The notes below the pieces were generated by a model. It saw nothing but the letters and a program-made list of their open reading frames with translations. It ran no database searches and had not been told where the DNA came from. Below, piece after piece: positions 20,227 to 28,721 of a DNA stretch of 64,000 nt; position 1 is the stretch's first letter; each line of letters starts with the position of its first letter. Position numbers and translations under genes: made by a program. Origin of the DNA: Roseovarius litoreus (GTDB lineage: Bacteria; Pseudomonadota; Alphaproteobacteria; Rhodobacterales; Rhodobacteraceae); the NCBI RefSeq assembly GCF_900142765.1, contig NZ_FRCB01000003.1, forward strand, positions 186,001-250,000, in the 5' to 3' direction.

Positions 20227-21181
20227 GATCGGCCTCCTGCAAGTCGGGTTGCCAGTCCACGGTTTCGCGGCGCTGGTAGTCAGTGAACCAGTCAGGGTCG
20301 GTGCGATACTCCACCCGGCCATCCGGCCAGAGCCGCGCCACCGCCCGGCGCGAGCTGAGGCAGAAGGCATGCACGCTCATCTGCATGCCGCCGGTATGAC
20401 AATAGCCCACCTCGATATTGCAATCGATCACCATGTTCTTGCCCACAAAGCCCATGGCCCCCATGCCGATGGAATTGCCAAGCTCCTTGAATTCATCCTC
20501 GAGGGCCGCGATCTTCGGGTCGGAATTGCGGCTGCCCACGGTGCGCAAGGTGGCGGCGCGCTTGCCAAGCACCATGCAGGTGTCTTTCGAACCGCCAAGC
20601 CCGATGCCGATGATCGCCGGCTGACAGGCCAGCCCCCGCTTGCCGAAGGCCACCAGCGTATCGAGATAGAACCGCTTGATCCCCTCGATCCCGTCCGACG
20701 GAAAGAGCATCCGGTAATCGGTACCGAACAGCCCGCCCTTGTGAACCGTGATCAGGTCGATCCAGTCGCCTGCGGGTTCGAACCCGTATTCGATTTCGGG
20801 CGCGCCGATGCCGACATTGTTGTTGTGATCGGTACGCCAAAGGGGATGGACGCGGTTGGGTCTGAGGGGGACGCCGGTGGTGGCATTGGCCGTGGCGCGG
20901 CGCAGGGCCGTTTCCAGCGCGCACATGCCGCCTTCGACCCGGGCCTCGTTTCCCATCTTGACGAACCAGCGCGGCACGCCGGTATCGCCGCACATGGCGC
21001 GCCGGTCTTCCTTGGCGGCGGTGTAATTCTCCAGCATGGCCTGCAACACAAAGGAGGACAGATCGCCATCCTCGGTTTCGGCGGCGGCCTTCAGCCCTTC
21101 GAGGTAATCCTCGGGGATTTCGATGGCCGCCTTGTCCATCAGGGTTTCGGCGGTCTTCTGAATCAGGTCTATGGGGATCAT
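20213..21181 (-). CDS. Class I fumarase/tartrate dehydratase-type, alpha subunit
   Basis: A 322-residue protein of the Fe-S hydro-lyase alpha family. Three cysteines suited to a 4Fe-4S cluster are visible, in AMCGDTGVP (near 63), SKDTCMVLG (near 200) and VGYCHTGG (near 275). GIGLGGSKD is the family's substrate-loop motif. It forms a heteromer with the next gene's product. The start overlaps the stop of the sdhA-like gene, making hydration the step after oxidation: R-succinate to R-fumarate to R-malate. Confidence 0.9.
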   Translation of the reverse strand: MIPIDLIQKTAETLMDKAAIEIPEDYLEGLKAAAETEDGDLSSFVLQAMLENYTAAKEDRRAMCGDTGVPRWFVKMGNEARVEGGMCALETALRRATANATTGVPLRPNRVHPLWRTDHNNNVGIGAPEIEYGFEPAGDWIDLITVHKGGLFGTDYRMLFPSDGIEGIKRFYLDTLVAFGKRGLACQPAIIGIGLGGSKDTCMVLGKRAATLRTVGSRNSDPKIAALEDEFKELGNSIGMGAMGFVGKNMVIDCNIEVGYCHTGGMQMSVHAFCLSSRRAVARLWPDGRVEYRTDPDWFTDYQRRETVDWQPDLQEADHETA

Positions 21182-22935
21182 TGTGCGGCCACCAATGTTT
21201 CGGGTTCGCCCTCGGGCAGAATGGTGCCGCCGGGGCGAACGATGGTGAATTTGACGGGCTCGCGGGTCACGGCGACGCTGTCGCCCTCCTGACGGGCCAC
21301 GGTGAAATACGAGGTCTCGAGATCGCCCTCTTCGGGGAAATCCTCGCGGTAATGCGCCCCGCGCGAGTTTTCGCGGGCAAGGGCTGCCTGGGCGATGACC
21401 TTCGAGACATCGCAGAGCGATGCCATGTTCAGCCAGTCATGCCAGGTGAGGTTGAAGGCCAGGCTGTCACTGGCGACACCGGTTTCCATGAGCTCCGCAC
21501 CGATATCGGCGACCTGGCCCATGGCCTTGGTCAGTTTGTCCGCGGTGCGCATCACGCCTGCATTGTCCCACATCGTCTCTTGCAGTTTGTGGCGCAGCGG
21601 ATGGACGGCGCCGATGGTCTTGCCGAAGGGGCGGCAGGCCCGTGCGATTTCGGCTTCGAGCACATCCGGGTCCGGATCGCGCAAGCCGGGCATGGAGCGG
21701 ATATCGGCCCCCATAACGTCGCCCGCTATGCCGCCATAGACGGTGGAATTGGCCACGCCATTGCCGCCAAGCCGGTTCGAGCCATGCGCGCCGCCCGCGT
21801 CCTCGCCGGCGACGTAAAGCCCTTCAAGCGCTGTGCGCGTGTCCACATCGACTACGACGCCGCCCATGAAGTAATGCGCGGTCGGCACCACCTCGACCCG
21901 GCCCCCGGCCAGATCGAAGCCGCAATCGGCGCAGCGCTTGACCATGCCCTTGAATTTCTCGGCGACGAATTCCGGACCAAGATGGCCCATCGAGATATAG
22001 ACCCCGCCATTGGGCGAGGTGTTGCCACGGCGCATCTCGTCATAGATGCATCGGCTGACCACGTCGCGGGTGGCCCGTTCGCCCTTGGGATCATAGTCGA
22101 ACATGAAGCGATGGCCCGCGCCGTTCAGCAGATGCCCGCCCGCGCCGCGCAGGCCTTCTTCCAGCACGGTGCCGGTCATCCGGGTGTGATCGCCAGCCAG
22201 GAGACCCGTGGGGTGAAACTGCACCATCTCCATGTCGCGCAGCGGCAGTCCCGCGCGCAGCGCCATGGCGAGCCCGTCCATCGTCTTGTCGCCTGAAGGG
22301 GTATGATACTTGTACATGGTCGGACCGCCGCCCGTCGCCATGAGAACCGTCTTGGCACGCACGAAACGGAAGCGGCCCGTGCGCATGTCGATCATCAGAA
22401 CGCCCGCCAGCGCGCGACCGTCGCGCGTGGGAATAAGGCCGATGGCGCGATGCTCCTGCAGTTTTTCGACCGGGCGGGCGAGGACCTGCTCCATCAGGCG
22501 GCTGATGATCTCGATCCCGGTCAGGTCGCCCTTGTGCACGGTCCGGTCGGCGGTCTGTCCGGCGAACGCCTTTTGGTGCAGGGAGCCGTCGGGGTTGCGG
22601 TCGAAGAAACAGCCGATCTCGTTTTCAAGCTCTTGAATGCGGGTCACGGCGGTTTCGCACAGGCGCCAGGCCATGTCCTGATCGGGCAGCCACTTGCCGC
22701 CGCGGATCGTGTCCATGAAATGCCGCTCGACGGTATCGCCGCCGCCAAGCGCCACGTTATAGCCGCCCTGCACCATGCGCGTGCAGCCGCATTTACCGAT
22801 CAACCCCTTGACGGCGATGGTTATTTTAGTCCCCTCGGGGGCCGCTTTCTGGGCATGGAGGGCTGCAAAAAGCCCCGCGCCCCCGGTGCCGAGGATCAGG
22901 ATATCGGTGTCATGGGTGTCGATCTCGGGTCGCAT
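21178..22935 (-). CDS. Succinate dehydrogenase/fumarate reductase-like flavoprotein subunit
   Basis: A 585-residue SdhA/FrdA-type flavoprotein. FAD motif ILGTGGAGLFAALHAQ is near residue 15. The active-site segments are intact: VQFHPTGLLAGD, EEGLRGAGGHLLN (catalytic arginine), RDVVSR, AHYFMGG and GSNRLGGN. The position of the histidine that binds FAD covalently in ordinary SdhA is occupied by cysteine (KCGCTRMVQGGYNVALG), so FAD is probably non-covalent. This usually lowers the potential and suggests a fumarate-reductase-like or non-succinate substrate. It is the fourth gene of a six-gene operon that ends in a class I hydratase. Confidence 0.88.
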   Translation of the reverse strand: MRPEIDTHDTDILILGTGGAGLFAALHAQKAAPEGTKITIAVKGLIGKCGCTRMVQGGYNVALGGGDTVERHFMDTIRGGKWLPDQDMAWRLCETAVTRIQELENEIGCFFDRNPDGSLHQKAFAGQTADRTVHKGDLTGIEIISRLMEQVLARPVEKLQEHRAIGLIPTRDGRALAGVLMIDMRTGRFRFVRAKTVLMATGGGPTMYKYHTPSGDKTMDGLAMALRAGLPLRDMEMVQFHPTGLLAGDHTRMTGTVLEEGLRGAGGHLLNGAGHRFMFDYDPKGERATRDVVSRCIYDEMRRGNTSPNGGVYISMGHLGPEFVAEKFKGMVKRCADCGFDLAGGRVEVVPTAHYFMGGVVVDVDTRTALEGLYVAGEDAGGAHGSNRLGGNGVANSTVYGGIAGDVMGADIRSMPGLRDPDPDVLEAEIARACRPFGKTIGAVHPLRHKLQETMWDNAGVMRTADKLTKAMGQVADIGAELMETGVASDSLAFNLTWHDWLNMASLCDVSKVIAQAALARENSRGAHYREDFPEEGDLETSYFTVARQEGDSVAVTREPVKFTIVRPGGTILPEGEPETLVAAQ

Positions 22936-22937
22936 GG

Positions 22938-23279
22938 TCAGATCGCCTCAAGGAAAAAGGTGCCGGATACGAAGAAGGCCAGCGCCACGGCGGCGGCGGC
23001 CAGTGTCTTGTGACGCGCGGGCCATGGCAGCAGCTCGAGCGCGAGCAGCCGAAGACCGCCGAAAAAATGCACCGCAAGCAGGAAAACAAGGCCGAATTCC
23101 GCAAGTTTCACTGCCGGATTGTCGGTCAGCCGCAGGAAGGCATCAAGCTGCGCAGGCGCGGTCAGGGCCTTGGCCAGAACCCAGAAATGCAGCGGCAGGA
23201 ACAGCGCCAGGGCAAGGCCCGAGATCCTGTGCAGCACGAAGGCCAGCCACAGCGGGTGCGAGCGGGCGGGGCGCATCAT
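22938..23279 (-). CDS. SDH-like membrane anchor subunit 2
   Basis: A 113-residue protein with three hydrophobic helices. It has the HRISG motif (residue 16 on) that corresponds to the HRxTG quinone/heme-side motif of SdhC and FrdC, plus a conserved histidine in VHFFGGLRLLALE. The start at 23279 makes an ATGA overlap with the upstream anchor gene; a start two codons earlier (23285) is equally readable. It anchors the flavoprotein/iron-sulfur pair to the membrane and passes electrons to quinone. Confidence 0.82.
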   Translation of the reverse strand: MMRPARSHPLWLAFVLHRISGLALALFLPLHFWVLAKALTAPAQLDAFLRLTDNPAVKLAEFGLVFLLAVHFFGGLRLLALELLPWPARHKTLAAAAVALAFFVSGTFFLEAI

Positions 23280-23608
23280 GCCCATGTCACGGCCCAGACG
23301 GCGCGTGCTCCCATGATCAAAAGGCCAAGGCCCACGGCCCATGTCAGGGCGCTCAGGGCTGGGCCTTTCAGCCCGCCCCATTCATGGGCGATCACCCGCA
23401 GGCCGATCGCCGCGTGAACCGAGACGGCCAGCACGAACAGACCGTAGAATGCGAACCAGAAGACCGAGCCTTGGGTGCGGCCAAGGATTTCCGCAGCGCT
23501 CAGCCCGCCTTGGATCGCATAGATCATCACGGCGATATGCCCGATCACCAAGGGCGCCATGATAAGGGCTGTAAGCCGTTGAGCCATATAGAGTTTCAGA
23601 TCAAGCAT
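23276..23608 (-). CDS. SDH-like membrane anchor subunit 1
   Basis: A 110-residue three-helix protein (about 12-32, 46-70 and 82-108) with histidines in LVIGHIAVMIY and SVHAAIGLRVI placed as heme ligands of SdhC-type anchors. The start MLDLKLYMAQR at 23608 overlaps the stop of the iron-sulfur subunit by 8 bases. The longer frame upstream is inside that gene. The two anchors together make a type with two small membrane subunits. Confidence 0.82.
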   Translation of the reverse strand: MLDLKLYMAQRLTALIMAPLVIGHIAVMIYAIQGGLSAAEILGRTQGSVFWFAFYGLFVLAVSVHAAIGLRVIAHEWGGLKGPALSALTWAVGLGLLIMGARAVWAVTWA

Positions 23609-24335
23609 CGCGCTTTCTCCGCAGGGCATGACGGAAGGTTTCACGCTTGAGACCGGCGATGGCCGACATCGGATCAAGCTCGTTCGGGCAGTAGCGGGTG
23701 CAGCTGCCCATGGAGTGGCAATTGTGACATCCGCCCGAGCCGGAGACCGCGTCGAGGATGGCGATACGCCCGCCATCCTTGGCGTCATTGAGCAGCGTCC
23801 AGGCCCGTTGCAGGGCGGCCGGGCCGAGGTAATCGGGGTTGCCCGCCACGGTATCGCAGGCCGCGTAGCAGATGCCGCAATTGATGCATTCGATGCCGGC
23901 ATCGGCGGCCTGACGTTCCGGGGTGGTGGCGTCGACGGGGGTGATGGCGTCGTTGCGGGTGCTGGTGGGATGGTGCAGGGCTTCGGCGCTGACCCATTTG
24001 TCGAAAAACGGATCCATGTCGGCGACAAGGTCCTTGATCACCGGCATGTTTCGCAGAGGTTCGATGCGCAAGGTATTGTTTTCAGAAACTTTTTTGACAT
24101 GCGTCCGGCAGGTCCAGCGCGGGATGCCATTGACCATCATCGCGCAGCTTCCACACATGCCGACGCGGCAGGCGAAGCGATAGGTCAGGGTCGGATCGGC
24201 CTGCTGCTGGATCCAGCTGACCACGTCGAGCACGGTCTGGCTTTCGCGGGAGGGGACGTCGAAGGTTTCGAACTCCCCTGTCTCGCCCGTCCCTCGCCAG
24301 ACGGATACCTTGAGATTCTGCGCCTCGGCCACCAC
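23601..24335 (-). CDS. SDH/fumarate reductase-like iron-sulfur subunit
   Basis: A 244-residue SdhB/FrdB-type protein. The 2Fe-2S site is visible as FACRVGMCGSCAMM plus WTC. The 4Fe-4S site is CINCGICYAAC. The third cluster site is CHNCHSMGSC...CP, with the pattern expected for a 3Fe-4S cluster. The start is taken as GTG at 24335, 9 bases behind a GGGGG ribosome site; the only nearby ATG is out of frame. It is the first gene of the operon iron-sulfur subunit, two anchors, flavoprotein, hydratase alpha, hydratase beta. Confidence 0.9.
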   Translation of the reverse strand: MVAEAQNLKVSVWRGTGETGEFETFDVPSRESQTVLDVVSWIQQQADPTLTYRFACRVGMCGSCAMMVNGIPRWTCRTHVKKVSENNTLRIEPLRNMPVIKDLVADMDPFFDKWVSAEALHHPTSTRNDAITPVDATTPERQAADAGIECINCGICYAACDTVAGNPDYLGPAALQRAWTLLNDAKDGGRIAILDAVSGSGGCHNCHSMGSCTRYCPNELDPMSAIAGLKRETFRHALRRKRDA

Positions 24336-24975
24336 GAGCCATGCCCCCTTGTCCTGAATTTCACGTCCCCGGGAGACTATAATGATGAATTTAGCTAACG
24401 AGAAGGAACAAATTCTTATGTTTTTTGTAAGCTAAGCTTTCACATGGGGTTTGAGTGTCGGTATTTGGAGGGGTATGGATCTTGAGGGCAGTTGGGCAGA
24501 AGCGGAAAGGCCGCTGGCAAAGACCATAGCAGGTCGGGGTTAATGGATTGCAAACCCGACGGCTGGCTTGGGGGAGCCTTGGAAAAGCCCTTTGATTACA
24601 GGGGCCGAGACGCCCGCGCCGCGCGGGCGGCGAAGAGACGGGAGGCCCGCGAAAGCGCGGTCGAGCGACGGCGAAAGCTGCAGCCCGCAGGCGAAACCCC
24701 CCTTCGGTATCACGTCGGTATAACGTCGGTATTGCGTCGGTATCGGGGGGCCGCATCCGGGCGCCCCGATGCGGCCTGCGCGGCCCAGGGCTGGTCGGCG
24801 ATCATGGGCCCAAACGCGCCACTGCACGCAATTGAGGTCAAATTCAGGACGATTGCCGAGTCTTTGGCCGATAATGGCCACTTTCTATCCATAATTGCCC
24901 GGCAGGGTCAGAGGCGAGTGCGAGTGCTTCTGATGTTTTCAGAACGATCTTCAATTCGGATGGACCTCTCGCACC
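24336..24975. other. 640-base intergenic region with LysR-like box and 11-bp repeats
   Basis: The left third (24370-24450) is AT-rich and should hold the leftward sdh-like promoter. It contains TTAGCTAAC at 24391, related to the LysR box at 16731. The middle (24540-24790) is GC-rich. A plus-strand frame from 24543 (MDCKPDGWLGGALEKPFDYR...) is open and basic, with no ribosome site and no family I recognise, and it runs into the kinase gene. It may be a decayed small gene. The 11-bp repeat block lies inside it. Confidence 0.6.
24705..24743 (-). repeat. 11-bp tandem repeat, 3.5 copies
   Basis: CGGTATCACGT, CGGTATAACGT, CGGTATTGCGT and CGGTAT follow each other with exact 11-base spacing. The reverse complement is the same unit (ATACCGACGNN) found three times inside idi at 9101-9133. 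The spacing is about one DNA turn. Confidence 0.85.
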
Positions 24976-26352
24976 GTGCAGCAGACCACAGTTTCAGATC
25001 AGGACACCATCGCCGATACCTTGCCGCGCGGGGCAAGGTTGCTGCATGGGCAGTATCTTGTTGAGCAGCATCTTGTCGGCGGCGGGTTCGGGATGACCTA
25101 TCTCGCGCGCGACAGTCTGGATCGGCAGGTGGTCATAAAGGAATGTTACCCGAGCGCCTTTTGTTGCCGTGCGGGGCGCGAGGTGCGCCCGCGCAGCGAG
25201 GCGTTTCACGCGCAGTACGAAAGCGTGGTGCAGAATTTCATCAACGAGGCGCGGAGGCTGGCCAAGCTCGAGCATCCGGGCATCGTGCATGTCCATCAGG
25301 TCTTCGAAGAGAACAACACCGCTTATATGGCGATGGATTTCGTCGACGGTCTGGACCTTCTGACGATCCGCGAGGAGGACGCCGGGCGCCTGACGCGCGA
25401 CGTTCTGGAACGCGCGCTGCGCGACACGCTCGAGGCGCTGGCCTATGTGCATGATTTCGACATCCTGCACCGCGATATCTCACCCGACAATCTGCTGCTG
25501 ACCGAAGAGGGAAAGCTCACGCTGATCGATTTCGGTGCGGCGCGCGAGGGCTATTGCCGCAAGACGCGGGCGCTGTCGGCCGTGTTGTCGGTGAAGGACG
25601 GCTATTCGCCGCATGAATTCTATCTCAAGGACATCGCGCAGACACCGGCGAGCGATCTCTATTCGGTGGCGGCGACGTTCTATCACCTCATCACCGGGTC
25701 GGCCCCGCCCGACAGCCAGAAGCGGCTGGCGGCGCTGGCTTCGGATTGCGACGATCCCTATCAGCCGCTGGCGCTGGGGCCGTGGGATGCGAGCCATAAC
25801 ATGCTGGTCTGTATCGACCGGGCCTTGTCGGTGCCACAGAAGGACCGCATCCAGTCGGTGGCGGAATGGCTGGAGCTGATGGACAACGACGAGCTGCTGC
25901 CCGTCAGCAAGGAGCACGCCGAGACCGGGCAGGTGCCGACATGGCAGGTCAGGGAGCTGGACCCGGCGCTCTTCGATGCGATCACGTCGCTTGTCGAGGA
26001 TACCAACACCCATCTCAGGCCCGGTCACGAGGCCAAGGCGCTGCATGCGATGCCGCGGCATGGCACCGCGGCGCCGGATGCGGGCGACGGCGCGGACAGC
26101 GCGGACCCCGAGCAGAAGGCCAAGGACAGGAAGCTGGTCGATATGTTCGGCGAGCCGATCGAGGATGTCGAGGCCTGGCTGAGAGAGCAGGACCGGCTGA
26201 CGCAGCGCAGCGGTGCAAGACGCGACCAGCATGAGGCCGAGGATACAGAGCAAGAACCCGCGAAGACCGAAGGCCGCGAGCGCAGGGCGCCGCTTTTGAG
26301 GCGTGTCATGGGGGCGCTCACGCGCAGGCGCCGCCGGTCGGACGAGACATAG
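24976..26352 (+). CDS. Serine/threonine protein kinase (cytosolic)
   Basis: A 458-residue protein with a full eukaryotic-type kinase domain (about 25-295). The glycine loop is LVGGGFGMTY, the lysine is in VVIKECYPS (K55), the catalytic loop is HRDISPDNLLL (D167) and the metal loop is DFGAAR (185). The C-terminal 160 residues are acidic and low-complexity, then strongly basic at the end (RRVMGALTRRRRR). No membrane segment is seen, so the tail rather than a helix may provide localisation. The start is GTG. It is the first gene of the operon that continues with an FHA protein, a PP2C phosphatase and GTPases, so it probably phosphorylates one of these. Confidence 0.9.
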   Translation: MQQTTVSDQDTIADTLPRGARLLHGQYLVEQHLVGGGFGMTYLARDSLDRQVVIKECYPSAFCCRAGREVRPRSEAFHAQYESVVQNFINEARRLAKLEHPGIVHVHQVFEENNTAYMAMDFVDGLDLLTIREEDAGRLTRDVLERALRDTLEALAYVHDFDILHRDISPDNLLLTEEGKLTLIDFGAAREGYCRKTRALSAVLSVKDGYSPHEFYLKDIAQTPASDLYSVAATFYHLITGSAPPDSQKRLAALASDCDDPYQPLALGPWDASHNMLVCIDRALSVPQKDRIQSVAEWLELMDNDELLPVSKEHAETGQVPTWQVRELDPALFDAITSLVEDTNTHLRPGHEAKALHAMPRHGTAAPDAGDGADSADPEQKAKDRKLVDMFGEPIEDVEAWLREQDRLTQRSGARRDQHEAEDTEQEPAKTEGRERRAPLLRRVMGALTRRRRRSDET

Positions 26353-26391
26353 GATGACAGAGCATTGGTCCAGAACTGAAAGGATCTGAAA

Positions 26392-27783
26392 ATGAAATTC
26401 ATACGCGATATTATTGGCGAAAAGCGCCACCACCCCCGCAAAGAAGCTGATGCGGGGCAAGGGCGCATCCCGACCGGGCCTGCGGCCGATCTGGCTCAGC
26501 CGGTTGCGGGCGCATTGAGATTGCAGCCCGAGCATCGCATCCCAGAGGCCGGGGCGCAGCAGATCCTGCCCGAGCCGGTGGCGCAGGACTGGCGCGTAGC
26601 CCCCGAAGCCGATCCTTGGGAGGCGGATTCTTGGGAGGCGGCACCCACAAAGGACCGGCTTTGGAATGAGGGCAGCGATGAGGATGAATACACGCCCGCG
26701 GAGATCGCCGGGGAGGATGGCTTTGCCCCTGCGGTGCAGGAGTTGAGCGAGATCCTCGGGCGCGCGGAAGAGGCGCAGGCAGTCGAGGCCGAGGGCAGCG
26801 CGCTTGCCGAGGGTCCAAAGGATGTGCCGGAGGATCCGGGGGTAAATCTGGTGGAGGATCTGGCAGAGAATTCGGGGCGGGACGAGACCGGCGTGATGCC
26901 CCATGCCGATGCCGCCGAGGACGAAGGCAGCGACGCGGACACCCCGCTTGCGGATCTGTCCGAGGACGATCTGAGCGCCTGGCTTGCGCGGATGGACAGG
27001 GCGCCTGCCCAGGTTGGGGATGAGATGGCCGCAACGCTGGCCGAGGATGCAGCGCCCGAACCGCCGGCAAAGGCAGAGGATGCGGCGGAGCCTGATTTCG
27101 CCTTGTCCTTGCGCGCCGTGAAGGACCTGATGGGGCAGTCGGCACAGCCTGTGCCAGAGGCCGCGCCCGAGCCCGAGCCCGAGCCCGAGGCGCTGGCCCC
27201 CGAGCCTCTTGCCGAACCTGCCGCCGCCGCGCCCGACAGCGCCGAGCTGCCGGCTGGCCCGGTGGATGTGCCGACGCCCGCGCTGGGGCGCGGCTCGAGC
27301 CGACCGGGGCGCGTCAAGACACGGCTCTTGGGGTTCAATCCGGGGCAGGTTGCGGGGCTTGATCCGCTGGCCCGGTCCCGGGACGACGCGCAAGGCAGCG
27401 GCGCGAGTTTCCCGGTGGGCTGGCTGGTGGTGGTCAAGGGGCCGGGGCGGGGCACGGCCTTCACCTTGCAGGGCGGCGTGGCGCAGATCGGGCGCGGCGC
27501 AGGGCAGGCGGTGCGGCTGGATTTCGGCGACAACAGCATCTCGCGCGAGAACCATGCCGCCGTCGCCTATGACGATGAAAGCCAGACTTTCTATATCGGG
27601 CATGGCGGCAAGGCCAATCTGGTGCGGCGCAATGGCCGGCCGGTTCTGAGCACCGAGGAAATGTCGCCCGGCGATCTGATCGTGATCGGTGAGACCACGC
27701 TGAAATTCGTGCCGCTCTGTGGCCCGCAGTTCAGCTGGGCCGACGAGACCCAAGGCGGGCAGGCTCATGCGTCCCTCGGTTGA
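26392..27783 (+). CDS. FHA-domain protein with long acidic linker
   Basis: A 463-residue protein with a short basic N-terminus (MKFIRDIIGEKRHH), a long acidic, alanine/proline-rich disordered middle (about 30-330, including a PEPEPEPE run), and a C-terminal FHA domain (about 345-455). The FHA signature residues are present: QIGRG, SISRENH and RRNG. FHA domains bind phosphothreonine, so this is the likely reader of the kinase upstream. Its end overlaps the phosphatase start by 17 bases. No known family covers the linker. Confidence 0.85.
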   Translation: MKFIRDIIGEKRHHPRKEADAGQGRIPTGPAADLAQPVAGALRLQPEHRIPEAGAQQILPEPVAQDWRVAPEADPWEADSWEAAPTKDRLWNEGSDEDEYTPAEIAGEDGFAPAVQELSEILGRAEEAQAVEAEGSALAEGPKDVPEDPGVNLVEDLAENSGRDETGVMPHADAAEDEGSDADTPLADLSEDDLSAWLARMDRAPAQVGDEMAATLAEDAAPEPPAKAEDAAEPDFALSLRAVKDLMGQSAQPVPEAAPEPEPEPEALAPEPLAEPAAAAPDSAELPAGPVDVPTPALGRGSSRPGRVKTRLLGFNPGQVAGLDPLARSRDDAQGSGASFPVGWLVVVKGPGRGTAFTLQGGVAQIGRGAGQAVRLDFGDNSISRENHAAVAYDDESQTFYIGHGGKANLVRRNGRPVLSTEEMSPGDLIVIGETTLKFVPLCGPQFSWADETQGGQAHASLG

Positions 27784-28693
27784 TGTGGTCTATGACGCCT
27801 CGATGGTCATCGATCAGGGCCGTCGCACGCGTCAGGAAGATGCGATCGTGTCGGATTTTCCGGCGGGCAACGGTTTTGGCTTCATCGTTCTGGCGGATGG
27901 CATGGGGGGGCATGCGGCGGGCGACATGGCCAGCAAGATCGTGGTCACCGAGGTGTTCAGCGAGTTGAAGATGCAATCGGGCGATCCGGTCGATCTGGAG
28001 GGGCGCATCGGCGAGATCCTTTGTGCGGCGGCGCGCAGTGCGAATGACTGTGTCGGGCAGTATTCCAGCCAGAGCCCCGGAAGCGAGGGGATGGGGGCGA
28101 CGCTTCTGGCGCCGGTGCTGATGGAGGATCGGCTTTACTGGATCTCGGTCGGGGATTCGCCGCTTTACCTGTTTCGCGATGGCAGCCTGCAGCGGTTGAA
28201 CGAGATCCACTCGGTCATGTCGCAGATCGATTACCTTGTGGACAGTGGCATGATGGCGCGCGAGGAGGCCGTGAACCACCCCGATCAGCAATGCCTGACA
28301 TCGGTGCTGATCGGGCGCGAGATCCCGCAGATCGATTGCCGCGCCGTCCCGGTGCAACTGGAGCATGGCGATATCCTGATCGCGGCGAGCGACGGGTTGC
28401 AGGCGCTGGGCGATGACCGGATCGAGGAATTGCTGCGCTTCACCCGGCAGCAGAGTGCCGCGCAGATCGGCGAGGGGCTGTTGCGCGACATTGCGCGGCT
28501 GGACGATCCCGAGCAGGACAATGTGTCGTTCTGCGTGGTCAAGCTGCTCAAGCAAACCGAGATGGCCAAGACCGACGACGCGTCCGAAATGGTCGAGGCA
28601 GCGGATGACCTGCTGCGCGAGACCCGCCATGGGCGGCGTGGATCGGTCACCATTCTGGCGCGTGTGTCGCGCGCGCGGGAGGTGGCGGGATGA
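27767..28693 (+). CDS. PP2C-type protein phosphatase
   Basis: A 308-residue PPM/PP2C phosphatase with all metal-site motifs: RTRQEDAIVSD, LADGMGGHAAGDMAS, GMGATLLAP, VGDSPLYLFRDG, ASDGLQAL and QDNVSF. It would remove phosphates placed by the kinase two genes upstream. The start MRPSVDVVYD at 27767 lies within the FHA gene's last codons; a longer in-frame start lies deeper in that gene and is less likely. The trio kinase, FHA and PP2C recalls the type VI secretion threonine-phosphorylation module, but no secretion genes are present. Confidence 0.9.
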   Translation: MRPSVDVVYDASMVIDQGRRTRQEDAIVSDFPAGNGFGFIVLADGMGGHAAGDMASKIVVTEVFSELKMQSGDPVDLEGRIGEILCAAARSANDCVGQYSSQSPGSEGMGATLLAPVLMEDRLYWISVGDSPLYLFRDGSLQRLNEIHSVMSQIDYLVDSGMMAREEAVNHPDQQCLTSVLIGREIPQIDCRAVPVQLEHGDILIAASDGLQALGDDRIEELLRFTRQQSAAQIGEGLLRDIARLDDPEQDNVSFCVVKLLKQTEMAKTDDASEMVEAADDLLRETRHGRRGSVTILARVSRAREVAG

Positions 28694-28721
28694 TGCGTTA
28701 TCAGGACCAAGGAGAGATGTC

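Noticed and set aside
24976..28693. Kinase, FHA and PP2C genes read as part of a type VI secretion locus
   Set aside because: No TssA-M, Hcp, VgrG or ClpV genes are present; the neighbours are GTPases.
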